64,000 bases of DNA from NCBI GenBank assembly GCA_900316285.1, contig ONCG01000026.1:1-64000 (forward strand), read 5' to 3'. Positions 11,796-20,470 of the stretch are shown piece by piece. The notes beneath the pieces are model-generated. The model did not search any database, was not told the origin of the DNA, and saw nothing but the letters and a program-made list of their open reading frames with translations. Every line of letters begins with the position of its first letter. The stretch's first letter is position 1. The stretch is from an uncultured Prevotellaceae bacterium. GTDB taxonomy: Bacteria; Bacteroidota; Bacteroidia; Bacteroidales; Bacteroidaceae. The position numbers and the translations under genes were made by a program.

Positions 11796-14234
11796 CTAAT
11801 TGTTCAATGTAAACTGCACCTTGCCTACAGCCTTTCCTGCCGTACAGGTGAGAGTGGCGGTGCCGGCCTCGCGAGTGGTTTGCAGGATGACCTGGGCCAA
11901 GCCGTTGAAGGAGCGAACGCGGAAGGTTCGGGCGTTGCGGACGGAGGGTTGTTCCTGTGCCTGCCATGCGGGGTCGCCATTGCCCACACCAAGGATGCGG
12001 ATGGGGCCAGCAACCTCCAGCTCTATCTCTTCGCAGGCATCAGGTACGAAGCGCCCACGACGATCCTGCAACTCAATCGTCACGATGCTCACATCCTGAT
12101 TGTCGGCGCAGAGCGATGTGCGGTCAGCAGAGACGACCATGCGTTCAGGAGCACCCGTGGTCTCGATGCGCTCGGTCTTGATGCGACGCCCCTGGGCGTT
12201 GTAGCCGCGAGCTTCGATATAGCCCGGCTGATAGACCGCCTTCCAACTCAGATGGCCGTCTTTTGGCATGGACTTCCGACCAAGTCGCTTGCCATTCACG
12301 ATGAGTTCCACCTCTGCACAATTCGAGTATGCCCACACGTCGACCTCCTCGCCCTCGTGGCCTTTCAGATTCCAATGGGGCAACAGGTGTAACACGGGTT
12401 CGTTGGTCCACCATGCTTTCAGGTAATAAGCCTCATCCTTCGGGAAACCACAATAGTCCAGAATGCCGAACTCCGACCCCGTGGCAGGGAACGAGAGTGG
12501 ATTGGGCTCGCCGCGATAATCGAAGCCCGTCCAGTAGAACAGCCCGCTAAGCCACGGACGCTCATCGTAGAACTTCCAACCGCGCTCGATGCAGTTCAAC
12601 AGGCTGTCGGGACCTTGCTTACCGCGGTTGATAGCTGCCATGCGACCATTCTTCGTATCGTCGAAATAGATGCCGCGTGTGCCGCAACCCGTAGTCTCCT
12701 CGCTGCCAAGAGCGATGCGCTGCGGATAGCGAGCACGATGTTCCTCTACGGGGTTCTGCAGGATGTAGTTATAGCCAGCCACATCCATGGGTTCCACGAT
12801 GGTAGGTCCGCTACTCGTAGCGGCGCAGGCCAGACGCGTGGGGTCAAGGCGATGGCAGAACTCACGCATGGCTGCAGCGATGCGACGGCCAAAGTCGTTC
12901 CATTCGATGCCCCATTCCTCGTTGCCGACACTCCATAGAATAATGCTTGGATGGTTGCGGTCGCGATGAATCATCGTAGCGAGCTGGTGCCGCTGGTAGT
13001 CGTTCACACCCGTGAGACGGTTCTCCTCAAGCACGAGCATGCCCAGTCGGTCGCAGGCGTCGAGGAGTTCCGGTGTAGCGGGATTATGACTGGTGCGAAT
13101 GGCATTGCATCCCATCGATTGCAGCTGTCGCACCGTCCATGCCTGCATAGCATCGGGCACAGCTACTCCCACTCCTGCATGGTCTTGATGCATATTTACG
13201 CCTAGCAGTTTCACGGACTTTCCGTTCAGGAAGAAACCTCGGTCGGCATCGAATTGCAAATGGCGCAGACCGGTAGTCGTCTGATAGGTGTCGATGACCG
13301 AACCCGTGCTATTCATCACATAGGTTCTGAGCTCATAGAGATAGGGGTCGTCGAGGTTCCACAGATGCGGGTTCGTGATGGTCATCTTCGCTACCGATAG
13401 CTGTTCGCCCTTACCTGGAAGCGCCTGTTCGGCCACCGTCGCTGTGCCAACCACCTGTCCGGCTGCATCCACCAGCTCGTGCCGCAGGCTATAGCGCTCT
13501 TGCTGCGTGGCATCGTTGCCTACGGTGGTTTCAATGGTGAGCGTTGCCTCGGCGAAAGGAGATTGAAGGTCGGCATGCACGAAGGTGCCGAAGGTTTTTA
13601 CGTAAACAGGGGCGGTTCGGTTCAACCATACATGGCGATAGATGCCGGCACCCTCGTAGAACCAGCCTTCCTCGAGCGATGCGTCCACGCGCACACAGAC
13701 GAGATTGGAGTCGCCGTAGTTCAGGTATTCGGTGATATCGAACGTCTGCGGGATGTAGCCACTCTCTTCACCACCCAGATAAAAACCGTTCACCCAGATA
13801 CGGGCGTTGCGGAAGATGCCGTCGAACTGCAGCTCGAAGTGCTGGCCCAAGTCATCCTTATCTATAATAAATACCTTGCGATACCAGCCCACCGACGTAG
13901 CAGGATACTTCCAGCCCACAGTCTTATAGCCGTGGCTGTGGCTGGCCTCACGGGCAAAGGGCAACCCGACCACCCAATCATGCGGAAGGTCGACAGTCTG
14001 CCAGCCCGATGCATCGAACTTCATGCTGTACGGTCCTGCATTGTGAATGCTCGCAGCCTTCGTGAGGTAGTTAAAATACTCCGTGCCACAGCCGAAGTCC
14101 TTCTGTGGGTCGGCAGCATGTCCGAAGGCGAACTGCCAATCGTCGTCCATCAGCTGGTGTTGGCGGTTCTGTCCTTGTATGGTAAGTGTTCCTGCCAGTA
14201 GCAGGGTCAATAACGCAAATCCAATTTTTCTCAT
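11796..14234 (-). CDS. Secreted GH2 beta-galactosidase
   Basis: An 812-residue GH2 enzyme with an N-terminal signal peptide (MRKIGFALLTLLLAGTLTIQG). A sugar-binding domain with SxGWYRKVF and WVNGFYLGGEESGY is followed by immunoglobulin-like and TIM-barrel domains. The acid/base lies in WSVGNEEWG near residue 440 and the likely nucleophile in GSEETTGC near 510. C-terminal Ig-like domains follow (DUF4982 type, then a second one near 700-800). It probably removes terminal beta-galactosyl residues in the periplasm. It clusters with GH5 and a second GH2; the gap to the latter (14235-14334) is a repeat. Confidence 0.92.
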   Translation of the reverse strand: MRKIGFALLTLLLAGTLTIQGQNRQHQLMDDDWQFAFGHAADPQKDFGCGTEYFNYLTKAASIHNAGPYSMKFDASGWQTVDLPHDWVVGLPFAREASHSHGYKTVGWKYPATSVGWYRKVFIIDKDDLGQHFELQFDGIFRNARIWVNGFYLGGEESGYIPQTFDITEYLNYGDSNLVCVRVDASLEEGWFYEGAGIYRHVWLNRTAPVYVKTFGTFVHADLQSPFAEATLTIETTVGNDATQQERYSLRHELVDAAGQVVGTATVAEQALPGKGEQLSVAKMTITNPHLWNLDDPYLYELRTYVMNSTGSVIDTYQTTTGLRHLQFDADRGFFLNGKSVKLLGVNMHQDHAGVGVAVPDAMQAWTVRQLQSMGCNAIRTSHNPATPELLDACDRLGMLVLEENRLTGVNDYQRHQLATMIHRDRNHPSIILWSVGNEEWGIEWNDFGRRIAAAMREFCHRLDPTRLACAATSSGPTIVEPMDVAGYNYILQNPVEEHRARYPQRIALGSEETTGCGTRGIYFDDTKNGRMAAINRGKQGPDSLLNCIERGWKFYDERPWLSGLFYWTGFDYRGEPNPLSFPATGSEFGILDYCGFPKDEAYYLKAWWTNEPVLHLLPHWNLKGHEGEEVDVWAYSNCAEVELIVNGKRLGRKSMPKDGHLSWKAVYQPGYIEARGYNAQGRRIKTERIETTGAPERMVVSADRTSLCADNQDVSIVTIELQDRRGRFVPDACEEIELEVAGPIRILGVGNGDPAWQAQEQPSVRNARTFRVRSFNGLAQVILQTTREAGTATLTCTAGKAVGKVQFTLNN

Positions 14235-14240
14235 TGATAT

Positions 14241-14330
14241 CCTCTTAACTCTCCGCTCGACGAGAAGCGGCGCTTTCGTAGCGCAGCGGAGAAAGAACTC
14301 TAAACTATCAACTCTAAACTCTCAACTAAA
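14241..14330. repeat. Heptamer repeat with GC-rich core between two GH2 genes
   Basis: ACTCTCCGCTCGACGAGAAG, then GCGCTTTCGTAGCGCAGCGG, then AGAACTCTAAAC heptamers. This is a full copy of the composite repeat found at six or more other positions in the window. Confidence 0.85.
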
Positions 14331-14334
14331 AAGA

Positions 14335-16134
14335 CTACTTCCCCTCGTACCACTCCTTCAGCACAAAGAAGGCCTTTTTCTTCTGGCCATCGTCGCTGAA
14401 GAGACCCTTGCGGTTGTAATAGTCTTGGATGCCGGTGAGCACGCGGCGCGGCGAACGGAAGTCCTTTAGAATCCAAGGCGTGGTACCTGCCAAGCCTTCT
14501 ATCTTGTCGAGCATCGCCGTGTTCTCACGATACAAGTTCTCTTGGAACTCCTCCGTCCAGCGCTGGTTCTTCTCGCCATGATAGCCAGCCTTTGCACCAC
14601 CTCCGAACTCGCTGATGATAACAGGTTTATTGTAAGGAATCTCCCACGTCATCTTAGGAGCATCGTTTACGTCGCGATACCAACCGATGTATTGGTTGAA
14701 CGACACCACATCCACATACTTATTCATATTGTCTTGCAGGCGGTTGTGGTAGTTCGACGCACCCGTCACCTCCATCGCCATCGAGATCAGGCGCGTAGAA
14801 TCCTGCGTGCGGGCATAGGTGGCCAGACGTCCGAGGAACTGGTCGCGCTCGGGCGAGTGCGGTGTCTCATTGGCAATACTCCAGATGATGACGTTTGCAC
14901 GGTTGTGGTCGCGGGCGATCATGTCGTGCAACTGAGCCTCGGCGTTCTGATAGGTTGCGAAGTTCTTCCAGGCAATGGTCCAATACACGGGTATCTCCGA
15001 CCAAACCAGGATGCCCATGCGCTCGGCTTCACGAACGGCATATTCGTTGTGCGGATAGTGTGCCAGGCGCACGAAGTTGCAACCCAGCTCCTTTGCCCAT
15101 GAAAGAAGCGTGTGAGCATCCTCCGTGCAGTTGGCGCGGCCACCGCCATTGGGCTTCTCCTCGTGTATGCTGATGCCCTTCAGGAAGATGGGTTCACCGT
15201 TGAGCAGAATCTGCTTACCGCGCGTCTCTATCTTCCGGAAGCCAATCTCGTCGCTGAGCGTCTCGCCATCCATGGTGATGTCCACCTTATATAGTTTCGG
15301 CGTAGCGGGACTCCACAACACAGGCTTCGCCTTCATAAAAGTGGTTGCCGTACCATCGGCAGCGGTGATGAGTTCCTTCTTCAGCTTCAGCTCGGGAATA
15401 CTCAACGTCACCCGTCGACCAGCCTCGGCCTTGTTCAACTTCACGCTAAATGCCAGGCGTCTGCCCTCGAGGCTCACCAGCTGCAACGAATAGTTCTCTA
15501 CGTAGGTCTCGGGTACGTCCACCAGCAACACATCACGAGTGATGCCGCCATAGTTCCACCAGTCGAAAATCTGCGTGGGAACGTCTTCCGCATGCCGTTT
15601 GTTGTCCACCTTCACGATGACGAAGTTCTCACCATCTTTCAGTTGGTCGGTAACGTCATAGTTGAAGGGTGTGAATCCGCCAATGTGGTGTCCCACGTGG
15701 TTGCCGTTCACATAGACATGCGCATCGTAGTTCACCGCACCGAAATAGAGCAGCGCGCGCCGTTTTTCCTCCTTGAACTTTGAACCTTGAACGTTGAACT
15801 TCTTATAGAACCACACCGTGCCCTCATAGAAAAACAGCCGCTCGTCGCGTGTGTTCCAATCGGAGGGCAGTTCCATCTCCTCAGCCTTGTCGAAGTCATA
15901 TTCTATGAGGTCTTCGGGCTTCTGCGGTTTAGCGTTGCGGAAGAATCCCCAGCGCGTCGGGTTCATACGGTAGTCGTAGTAGCCTTCCTCTTGTACGTCA
16001 ACGATGTAGTGCCACTTGCCATTGAGCGATGTGGTGTGTCGTCCCAGGATGTTTCCTATCTGCGGCACCTGTTGTGCCAGCGTGGCAAGGATGGGTGCTG
16101 CCATAAGCACGATAGTTGTCAGTAGTTTCTTCAT
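14335..16134 (-). CDS. GH2 beta-galactosidase or beta-glucuronidase
   Basis: The 599-residue protein has a signal peptide (MKKLLTTIVLMAAPILATLA), a jelly-roll sugar-binding domain, an Ig-like domain and a TIM barrel with the acid/base in IIWSIANETP near 420 and the nucleophile in VIISEFGGG near 507. Length and motifs fit the short GH2 class containing beta-glucuronidases and some beta-galactosidases; the specificity is unresolved. A short basic run around residues 112-126 (KKFNVQGSKFKEEKRR) is encoded by GTTCAA-type heptamers at 15772-15801. The gene is divergent from the glycyl-radical activase gene. Confidence 0.9.
   Translation of the reverse strand: MKKLLTTIVLMAAPILATLAQQVPQIGNILGRHTTSLNGKWHYIVDVQEEGYYDYRMNPTRWGFFRNAKPQKPEDLIEYDFDKAEEMELPSDWNTRDERLFFYEGTVWFYKKFNVQGSKFKEEKRRALLYFGAVNYDAHVYVNGNHVGHHIGGFTPFNYDVTDQLKDGENFVIVKVDNKRHAEDVPTQIFDWWNYGGITRDVLLVDVPETYVENYSLQLVSLEGRRLAFSVKLNKAEAGRRVTLSIPELKLKKELITAADGTATTFMKAKPVLWSPATPKLYKVDITMDGETLSDEIGFRKIETRGKQILLNGEPIFLKGISIHEEKPNGGGRANCTEDAHTLLSWAKELGCNFVRLAHYPHNEYAVREAERMGILVWSEIPVYWTIAWKNFATYQNAEAQLHDMIARDHNRANVIIWSIANETPHSPERDQFLGRLATYARTQDSTRLISMAMEVTGASNYHNRLQDNMNKYVDVVSFNQYIGWYRDVNDAPKMTWEIPYNKPVIISEFGGGAKAGYHGEKNQRWTEEFQENLYRENTAMLDKIEGLAGTTPWILKDFRSPRRVLTGIQDYYNRKGLFSDDGQKKKAFFVLKEWYEGK
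15772..15801. repeat. TTGAACN heptamer run inside GH2
   Basis: Four consecutive 7-bp units (TTGAACT, TTGAACC, TTGAACG, TTGAACT) lie inside the coding sequence and add a basic loop in the N-terminal domain. Confidence 0.75.
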
Positions 16135-16473
16135 GTTGTGTTATTTTGTTTGGTTTGTTATCGGAAGGTATTTTAATCTTATCGGAAGGAAATGACCAAT
16201 AATGTCTTCCTTATTTAGGTTTTGCAAAGATAATAAATAATTTTCATTCCGCTTACAAAAACCAACAATTAATTCTGTGAACCGATAAAAAAGGGATGCT
16301 TTACGCCCTCAACACCAAAGCCATAGGAGCCTATAGGAGATGCCATGCAGGTGGAAGTCAGAAAAAACAAACGAAAGGTTTTGCGGGTTAAGAAAAAAAA
16401 TGTAATTTTGTAGACGAAACAGAAAAGAGCAAGAACTGCTGCTGATCTACTTGAAACGATATCCCAACGACGT
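16135..16473. other. Divergent intergenic region between GH2 and activase
   Basis: AT-rich region containing a minus-strand -7 box (CAAAGATA at 16225-16232, i.e. TATCTTTG) for the GH2 gene and a consensus promoter for the plus-strand activase. Nothing coding is supported here; a minus-strand open frame across it overlaps the activase start. Confidence 0.6.
16380..16410 (+). promoter_or_regulatory. Consensus Bacteroidetes promoter for the activase
   Basis: TTTG at 16380-16383, a 19-nt spacer and TAATTTTG at 16403-16410 match the -33/-7 consensus. The start codon is 64 nt downstream. Confidence 0.7.
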
Positions 16474-17469
16474 ATGCTGATTTTCGACATTAAACGATAT
16501 GCCATCAACGACGGACCAGGCATCCGCACGACTATCTTCATGAAGGGTTGCCCCCTGCGCTGCGTGTGGTGCCACAATCCCGAGTCGTGGCTCCCAGAAC
16601 CCGAGGTGCTGTTCAAACAGAGCAAGTGCATTGGCTGCAACACATGTGGGCTGTACCCTGATAGGCTGCCGCCAAAAAAGCCTACCCCGAATCTAGACTC
16701 TAAACTCTCAACTGACTCTAAACTCTACACTCTAAACTCTCCGCTCGACGCGAAGCGGCGCTTTCGGAGTGAAACGGAGAAAGAACTCATAAGCGACCGC
16801 TGTCCTGCCAAGGCATTGGAGATGTGCGGACGCGAGTGGACAATGGACGAGTTGATGGCAGAGATAGAGAAGGAACGCGATGTGATGGAGGACAGCGGTG
16901 GTGGCGTGACGCTCTGCGGCGGTGAACCGCTGATGCAGCCACAGGCAGCGCTGGCGGTTCTGAAGGAACTCGGACGGCGAGGCTTGCACCGCACCGTTGA
17001 CACGTCGCTCTATGCATCTCAGGAAACGGTGAAGGCCATTGCAGAGGAGACCGACCTCTTCCTCGTCGACCTGAAGCACATGGACTCCAACCGACACCGC
17101 GAACTCACGGGCGTGCCGAACGAGCCTATCCTCGAGAATGCACGGCTGCTCATGGAACTGGGTGCGAACATCTGGTTCCGCCTCCCACTCATCGAGGGCA
17201 TCAACGACGACGAGGAGAATATCGAGGCGACGGCTTCTTTCATCGCCTCTCTAAACGCTAAGCTCTCCACTCTAAACTCTAAACTCTCCACTCTAAACTC
17301 AACAATCCACCTCCTCCCCTATCACGATGTGGGAAAAGACAAGCACCGCCGACGCGGCACAGAATACAATCCTGAGGGTCTCCTCATGAAGGCACCAAGC
17401 GACGAAACCCTCGACCGATGCCGCCAGCAGTTCGAACGCCACGGAATCAGCGTGGTGGTGGGCGGATAG
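16474..17469 (+). CDS. Glycyl-radical enzyme activating protein (PFL-activase family) with repeat inserts
   Basis: This 331-residue radical SAM enzyme starts MLIFDIKRYAINDGPGIRTT and carries the cluster motif CPLRCVWC (residues ~28-35). Activases of this subgroup bear an inserted ferredoxin module with two 4Fe-4S sites. Here KCIGCNTCG is followed by about 50 residues of repeat-derived sequence (NLDSKLST..., LDAKRRFRSE) before RCPAKALEMCG, so the module is disrupted or reduced. A second repeat run (KLSTLNSKLSTLNS) lies at residues ~259-276 in the C-terminal region. The rest, including the GGGVTLCGGEPL SAM-binding motif, is intact. The only glycyl radical enzyme in the window is at 37181-39580 and could be its partner. 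Confidence 0.88.
   Translation: MLIFDIKRYAINDGPGIRTTIFMKGCPLRCVWCHNPESWLPEPEVLFKQSKCIGCNTCGLYPDRLPPKKPTPNLDSKLSTDSKLYTLNSPLDAKRRFRSETEKELISDRCPAKALEMCGREWTMDELMAEIEKERDVMEDSGGGVTLCGGEPLMQPQAALAVLKELGRRGLHRTVDTSLYASQETVKAIAEETDLFLVDLKHMDSNRHRELTGVPNEPILENARLLMELGANIWFRLPLIEGINDDEENIEATASFIASLNAKLSTLNSKLSTLNSTIHLLPYHDVGKDKHRRRGTEYNPEGLLMKAPSDETLDRCRQQFERHGISVVVGG
16692..16789. repeat. Composite heptamer/core repeat inside the activase gene
   Basis: ACTCTAAACTCTCAACTG heptamers, then CCGCTCGACGCGAAGCGGCG and CTTTCGGAGTGAAACGGAG, then AAAGAACTC. It is the same composite as the intergenic copies, here translated in frame. Confidence 0.9.
17248..17302. repeat. Second heptamer run inside the activase gene
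   Basis: CTCTAAACGCTAAGCTCTCC followed by ACTCTAAACTCTAAACTCTC units, in a frame that avoids the TAA present in CTCTAAAC. Confidence 0.85.
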
Positions 17470-17524
17470 GTAGATACTTACACTTACATAGTAATTTTAC
17501 ACGCAGCTCTGCTGCATTGATGAT

Positions 17525-20179
17525 ATGCGACGAATTACAACCTTTTTCCTGCTGACGACAATTTGCCTTGCGATGCATGCTCAGCAGTGGCCGGAAGCGA
17601 AACCAGAAGCGCGACCAGGCGTGCGCTGGTGGTGGCTGGGCTCGGCCGTAGACAAGGAGAATCTGCAGTGGAACCTGCAGGAGTATAGCCGTGCCGGTAT
17701 CGGTGCGGTGGAAATCACGCCCATCTACGGCGTGCAGGGCAACGATGCGAACAACATCCCGTTCCTCTCCGACCGATATATGGAGATGCTGCGGTTTGTG
17801 CAAGACGAGGGACGGCGCGACAGCATAGAAATTGATATGGCGACGGGCACGGGCTGGCCGTTCGGTGGTCCGTGGGTACCGCTGGAGGAGTCGGCATGCC
17901 GGGCGGTGTTCGTGGAGAAGACGTTCGCTGGCAACAGCATCTCGGCACTCGACATTCTTCCCAGTGAGCGAGACCGCAAAAACTGCGTGTTGCAGAAGGT
18001 GATGCTCTATGGCGGCGACGCTGTGGCTATCGACATTACCGATTGTGCACATGACGGCCTGCTCTCTTGGAAAGCCTCAAAAGACCAACTGGCCTTCCTC
18101 GGCGAAGAGGAGTCGGAGAAGAATATTGTTGCCCTCTATATTAAATATGGTATCATGCGAGTGAAGCGCGCTGCACCAGGTGGTGAAGGTCTTGTCGTCG
18201 ACCACTTCGACCGCCAGGCTGTTGCGAACTACCTGCAACACATCAGCGATGCCTTCGACAAAACAGGCACCCCCTACCCTCACACTTTCTTCAACGACAG
18301 CTATGAGGTGGCCGACGGCGATTGGACTCCCTCGTTGCTGGAAGAGTTTGCAAAGCGGCGCGGCTATCGACTCGAAGGCCATTTCCCGGAATTCCTGCAC
18401 CCAACAGCCCCCGAGGGTGCAACAATAGCCAAGAAGGGTATAGTGTCCCCCTCGGGGGACGACGGGGGGACCATTTCCGACTACCGCGAAACGCTTGCCG
18501 ACTTACTCCTTGAGAACTTCACCCAGCAATGGACGGCATGGGCACATGCACACGGCGCCATCACCCGCAATCAGGCTCATGGCTCTCCGGCAAACCTCAT
18601 CGACTGCTATGCGGCGGTTGACATTCCAGAGATTGAAGGTTTCGGCCTCTCCGACTTCGGCATTAAAGGACTGCGCCGCGACCCAGGCATGACTCGTAAG
18701 AACGATTCCGACCTGTCGATGTTGAAATATGCGCCGTCGGCAGCTCACGTCACAGGAAAGCCGCTGACGTCGAGTGAGACGTTCACATGGCTCACGGAGC
18801 ATTTCCGAACATCGCTTTCGCAGATGAAGCCAGACCTCGACCTGATGTTCTGTGCGGGCGTAAACCGCATGTTCTTCCACGGCACCTGCTACTCGCCGAA
18901 GGACGACACGTGGCCAGGTTGGAAGTTTTATGCCTCGGTGGATATGAGTCCTACAAACAGCATCTGGCGCGATGCCCCGTTCCTGATGAAGTATATCGAG
19001 CGCTGTCAGAGCTTCCTGCAGTGGGGAAAGCCCGACAACGATTTCCTGGTTTATCTGCCCGTGCGCGACCTATGGAAGAAGAACCCTGAGCGCCGTTTCA
19101 TGCAGTTCAGCATTCACAACATGGGAAAGATTGCACCGGAGTTCATCGAGAGCGTGCTGAAGATTGACCGTCTGGGCTACGACTGCGACTACATCAGCGA
19201 ACAGCTACTGAGCAAGACCACTCGCGAGGGCAACTGTTTGGTTACAGAGGCTGGCACACGCTATAAGGCACTGATCATTCCCTCGGGGACTACCATTACG
19301 CCTGCGTTGCAAGAGGTGCTTGCGCGGCTCGCACCGCTGGTCATCTACGGCGAGGATGCTGACGCGATGGCCCGTGCCACACGACCAGAGACGATGAAGA
19401 CGCAGCTAGGACTTCACATGATTCGTCGCAGCCATGAGCAAGGCCACCACTATTTCATTGCGAACCTCTCGCCAAACGATGTCGATGCATCGGTGCCGCT
19501 GGCTGTAGACTTCGCCAGCGCCACGTGGTACGACCCGATGACGGGCGACACCACGCCAGCAGAGTTCTCAGGGAACAGCATACGGATTCGCCTGCGCTCA
19601 GGAGAGTCGCGGATTCTGAAGACTGACAACATGCCGATGGATAGCCACGCCAAACGCGTTGCTGATTCTCCATCCAACACGGAGGAGATAACATTGCAAG
19701 GTCCGTGGACGCTGACGTTCGTAGACGCTCAACCAGAGGTAACGGAGACATTCCAATTGGACACGCCTCAGACCTGGGAAGGACTATCGCCCGCAGCAGC
19801 GGTAACGATGGGAACGGGAGTCTATACAACGACGCTACGCCTCACACGCCGACAGGCACGCCAACACTGGCTGCTCGACCTCGGCGACGTGCGCGAGTCG
19901 GCACGCGTGTATATCAACGGGCAGTTCATTGGCTGTGCATGGGCGGTGCCGTTTGTACTTGACTGCCGCAACGCTTTGCACAAGGGAAAGAACGAGATAA
20001 GCATCGAGGTGACCAACCTGCCTGCCAACCGCATCGCCGACCTCGACCGAAAAGGCTACAAGTGGCGCAAATTCAACGAGATCAACGTTGTCGACCTAAA
20101 CTATCAGCGCACCACCTACGACCATTGGGCACCCGTCGCCAGTGGCCTGAATTCTGCCGTGAAGCTGATTTCAGAGTGA
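17525..20179 (+). CDS. GH106 alpha-L-rhamnosidase-like protein
   Basis: The 884-residue protein begins with a signal peptide (MRRITTFFLLTTICLAMHAQ). It shows the GH106 opening (RWWWLGSAVDKEN, GIGAVEITPIYG), the central barrel (FNDSYEV near 257, HGSPANLIDCY near 352) and a C-terminal GH2-like sugar-binding domain ending in KWRKFNEINVVDLNYQ. The family removes terminal alpha-L-rhamnose from pectic or arabinogalactan side chains. Residues ~295-317 are a GC-rich insert related to one in Mfd; the enzyme around it is intact. It lies 55 nt after the activase. The alternative GH2-like annotation for the C-terminal domain does not change the call. Confidence 0.88.
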   Translation: MRRITTFFLLTTICLAMHAQQWPEAKPEARPGVRWWWLGSAVDKENLQWNLQEYSRAGIGAVEITPIYGVQGNDANNIPFLSDRYMEMLRFVQDEGRRDSIEIDMATGTGWPFGGPWVPLEESACRAVFVEKTFAGNSISALDILPSERDRKNCVLQKVMLYGGDAVAIDITDCAHDGLLSWKASKDQLAFLGEEESEKNIVALYIKYGIMRVKRAAPGGEGLVVDHFDRQAVANYLQHISDAFDKTGTPYPHTFFNDSYEVADGDWTPSLLEEFAKRRGYRLEGHFPEFLHPTAPEGATIAKKGIVSPSGDDGGTISDYRETLADLLLENFTQQWTAWAHAHGAITRNQAHGSPANLIDCYAAVDIPEIEGFGLSDFGIKGLRRDPGMTRKNDSDLSMLKYAPSAAHVTGKPLTSSETFTWLTEHFRTSLSQMKPDLDLMFCAGVNRMFFHGTCYSPKDDTWPGWKFYASVDMSPTNSIWRDAPFLMKYIERCQSFLQWGKPDNDFLVYLPVRDLWKKNPERRFMQFSIHNMGKIAPEFIESVLKIDRLGYDCDYISEQLLSKTTREGNCLVTEAGTRYKALIIPSGTTITPALQEVLARLAPLVIYGEDADAMARATRPETMKTQLGLHMIRRSHEQGHHYFIANLSPNDVDASVPLAVDFASATWYDPMTGDTTPAEFSGNSIRIRLRSGESRILKTDNMPMDSHAKRVADSPSNTEEITLQGPWTLTFVDAQPEVTETFQLDTPQTWEGLSPAAAVTMGTGVYTTTLRLTRRQARQHWLLDLGDVRESARVYINGQFIGCAWAVPFVLDCRNALHKGKNEISIEVTNLPANRIADLDRKGYKWRKFNEINVVDLNYQRTTYDHWAPVASGLNSAVKLISE
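18407..18469. repeat. GC-rich palindromic element inside GH106
   Basis: Arms GCCCCCGAGGG and GTCCCCCTCGGGGGAC flank a ~27-bp spacer. It is translated as APEGATIAKKG and VSPSGDDGG, closely similar to the peptide made from the related element in mfd. Confidence 0.8.
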
Positions 20180-20206
20180 ATAGTTTTCTGTTTCTTTCCT
20201 TTGATT

Positions 20207-20413
20207 TTCCAATAGCATTGCCCCTGCGTTCCTGTTGCAATCAACTCAGCGCGTCGGAGCATTGTTTTTGGCCCGCAAAAGCATTGCTTTCAGACTGCAA
20301 AAGCATTGCTCCCAGAGTCTAAAGTCAATGCTCCCAGCGTCTGAAAGCATTGCTCTTGGCGCCTCAAAGCATAGCTCTTGGCACCTCAAAGCATTGCTTT
20401 TGCCCTACAAAAG
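20207..20413 (+). repeat. Array of seven 22-bp units with conserved leader (copy 1)
   Basis: A 53-bp leader (20207-20259, beginning TTCCAATAGCATTGCCCCTG) precedes seven direct units of exactly 22 bp starting at 20260, 20282, 20304, 20326, 20348, 20370 and 20392. A typical unit is CATTGCTCTTGGCGCC then TCAAAG. Junctions form an imperfect palindrome CAAAAGCATTGCTTTTG. A second array in the opposite orientation lies at 56559-56758, with the leader and unit order preserved. It sits between the convergent GH106 gene and the PUL, directly before a terminator hairpin. Confidence 0.9.
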
Positions 20414-20452
20414 AAAAACGGAAGCCATCAGGGTTGATGACTTCCGCTTTTT
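20414..20452. terminator. Bidirectional hairpin terminator between GH106 and the PUL
   Basis: CGGAAGCCATCA (20419-20430) pairs with TGATGACTTCCG (20435-20446) and is flanked by AAAAA and TTTTT, so it can end transcription from both converging directions. Confidence 0.85.
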
Positions 20453-20470
20453 GTGATGCAATCGGGATGG

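Noticed and set aside
20207..20413. CRISPR array
   Set aside because: Units are contiguous 22-bp direct repeats without unique spacers, and no cas genes are present.
20235..20456. Small protein encoded across the 22-bp array
   Set aside because: A similar peptide is read from the second array, but most nucleotide differences between the copies alter the amino acid, so there is no sign of selection on protein.
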